Origin: Formicarius rufipectus
Taxonomy: Eukaryota; Chordata; Aves; Passeriformes; Formicariidae
Assembly (NCBI GenBank): GCA_013399695.1
Contig: VXAU01002502.1
Span: forward strand, 905,574 to 969,573
Reading direction: 5' to 3'
Length of the DNA stretch: 64,000 bases
Part shown: piece by piece, positions 62,231 through 64,000 of the stretch
Numbering within the stretch: position 1 is the stretch's first letter
Layout: every line of letters begins with the position of its first letter
Notes under the pieces: generated by a model
Seen by the model: the letters and a program-made list of their open reading frames with translations, nothing else
What the model was told of the DNA's origin: nothing
Databases searched by the model: none
Translations under genes and position numbers: made by a program

Positions 62231-64000
62231 GCCAGTGGATGGTGCTTATGAACACAAAGTTTCACCACTGAGCGTCACAAGACTGATTTACCTTTTCATA
62301 TGCACTGCAAATGGTCTCCTATGATGTACTATTAAAAAGGCAGAACAAACTTAAAGCTTTCTCTTATTTTTACTTCATGTGCAGAAATTTTCTTCAACAG
62401 CACTGCCAGAAAGAAAGGTTTTACAAAATAAAGATTTGTCACCTGCAGATACTACAATTTTTTTGAAGTTTAGGTTCAAGATCTGACTTCTAGAGTTGCT
62501 CAGTAAAGTCAGTTCCTATAAAATCTCCACTGATACTGGTTTTTTTACTCTGCTTACTCATCTCTCAGTTGCAGCCTAGAAAAAGGAACAAAGTACATTA
62601 ATTCCTGCCACCCATTTCTGATGATAGGCATTTACACTGCTCCTGGAGTATCTGAACTTTGTTGAGATACAGGTATTATAGTAGTGTTTATATATATATT
62701 TCTGCTTCCAAAGTTTTAAAATACTTACTCCAACCAAGAAAACTTAAGAGTGAAGAACAGGCGTTGCAATATGAATAATTTAAGGCAGAGAGAGGACAAC
62801 TGATTTGTAGTTGATCTCCAGCTTGTAGCTACCAATGGTAATCTGAAGCTGGAATAGCTTTGTAAATAATAAACTGCACACTGTTTATGTATGCGATTCA
62901 TGCTATATTCTTTCTGAATCTCACAAATATGACACAATAATGTCACTGATCTGTTTCTCTTTTTCCTTATTTTCATACTCAGAGTTCTTTAACATGAAAA
63001 CAGTTCACAATTGAAGCACTGCAATAGTGGAGTGAAAAACACAAGTAAATAGAAAAATAACTAAATATATAACTAAATAGTTCTAAATTTCAATAGGTTT
63101 ACTCCAGCAACTAATGTTTTAGTATTATTTAGCATTTACAATATGTACTGTTCGACAAAGAATTCTCAGCATGTGAGCTTCTGCTAAAAACATCTAATAT
63201 AAGGCCAAATCTTATGATGACTATAAACTGCCACAATCAATGATTGATCAACACATGACTGAAAGAAATATAACATACATTTTCAATTCATTGTATGGTT
63301 ACTTTTTTTCCTGCAGCCCCATACTGTTTGCATTCAATGTGAATCACAGCCTAAAGGCTATGCCATCACAAAAGAACCCTGATCTGGAGAAGGAACAAAC
63401 GATAAAGGATTACTAGTGTTAGCATAGTCAGACTTCTAGTCTTTGAAAATATTTATTCCTCTGGTACTTGAATTAATTTCTCTGATATCTTTTTTACATT
63501 CCAATGGAATTAAACTTTTTTCCATTCAGACCCTGTCTTTGTGTAACCCACAATAGCATACACTCTGCTTGGATGTTACTTACTTCTTTGACTTTATATT
63601 TTGTTCATACTTGATCTGGTCCATTTTATTTCTCTGTGATCTAAATGGAGAGACACCCCTGGCTATCACAGTATGATATGTCCATAAAGAAAGGGGAGGA
63701 AAAATTTGTTTTACTGCAGATAGCAGAACAAGTGTCAGGAACTAAGGCTGAGAAGGGAATGATCAGGGCTGTTAATTTTTAAGGAAGTCCAAGGAGCATA
63801 TTTGCTGCTTTGAGGAACACTGGCCCTGTGGAAACTGGATTGATACTAAAATACCATGAAGGGAACTTGAAGAACTGCACCACAGCACTTCCCACTGTCT
63901 TAGTCAGGTCAAGAAGAAATGCTAATAAACTTCCTCACCTGCAAGTTCTGGGGTCTGAAACCAAACCTCCCAGGAGCCTTTAGATGTGACATTTCTTGCT

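Larger units (their letters stand above)
58361..64000. other. Unique non-coding DNA to window end
   Basis: No gene is recognisable. It holds an A/C tract at 59067-59111, a T/G tract at 60190-60297, a short TA run near 62688 and a moderately GC-richer stretch at about 60930-62230. Open frames in that stretch reach 101 codons on both strands without a recognisable domain. The final 1.7 kb is ordinary AT-rich sequence. Confidence 0.5.

Overview
This window looks like AT-rich, gene-poor nuclear DNA from a bird. The identification rests on repeats. There are several 5'-truncated CR1 LINEs, the dominant avian retrotransposon, some still ending in the CR1 3' octamer repeat. There are also two LTRs whose internal motifs match avian ERVL-type LTRs. 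Runs of N at 9012-9068 and 46785-46798, plus one N at 3495, mark it as a draft assembly. A songbird or other neoavian bird is plausible but not proven.

I found no protein-coding gene, no RNA gene, no CRISPR array and nothing prokaryotic. Open frames are short (150 codons at most), often start at non-ATG codons, run through simple repeats, or match no protein I recognise. The window may be intergenic or a very large intron.

Layout: 1-1996 is unique AT-rich DNA. A reverse-strand CR1 lies at 1997-2808. Unique DNA then runs to about 13.1 kb, broken by a 12-bp minisatellite inside an A/C-rich tract (about 6.73-6.99 kb) and a gap in a C/A tract at 9.0 kb. A compact cluster of three CR1 pieces in both orientations lies at 13.13-13.58 kb. 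From 13.6 to 25.1 kb there is unique DNA with a 49-bp dispersed repeat pair (15.9 and 17.6 kb) and a 23-bp palindrome (22.36 kb). An ERVL-like solo LTR lies at about 25.12-25.69 kb. A forward CR1 lies at 29.76-30.01 kb and a reverse CR1 at 50.69-50.88 kb, with a perfect 20-bp palindrome (32.50 kb), a fresh 19-bp tandem duplication (33.25 kb) and many A/C-rich or T/G-rich tracts between them. A GC-richer island of unknown origin lies at 53.40-53.83 kb. A 397-bp reverse-strand solo LTR with intact TG/CA ends and a 5-bp target duplication lies at 57,959-58,355. The last 5.6 kb is unique DNA with a moderately GC-richer stretch at 60.9-62.2 kb.

I found no undescribed gene system. The points most worth checking are the recurrent A/C-rich tracts (G-rich on the other strand), two of which hold the assembly gaps; the complete solo LTR; the unexplained GC-richer island at 53.4 kb; and the palindromes and recent local duplications.
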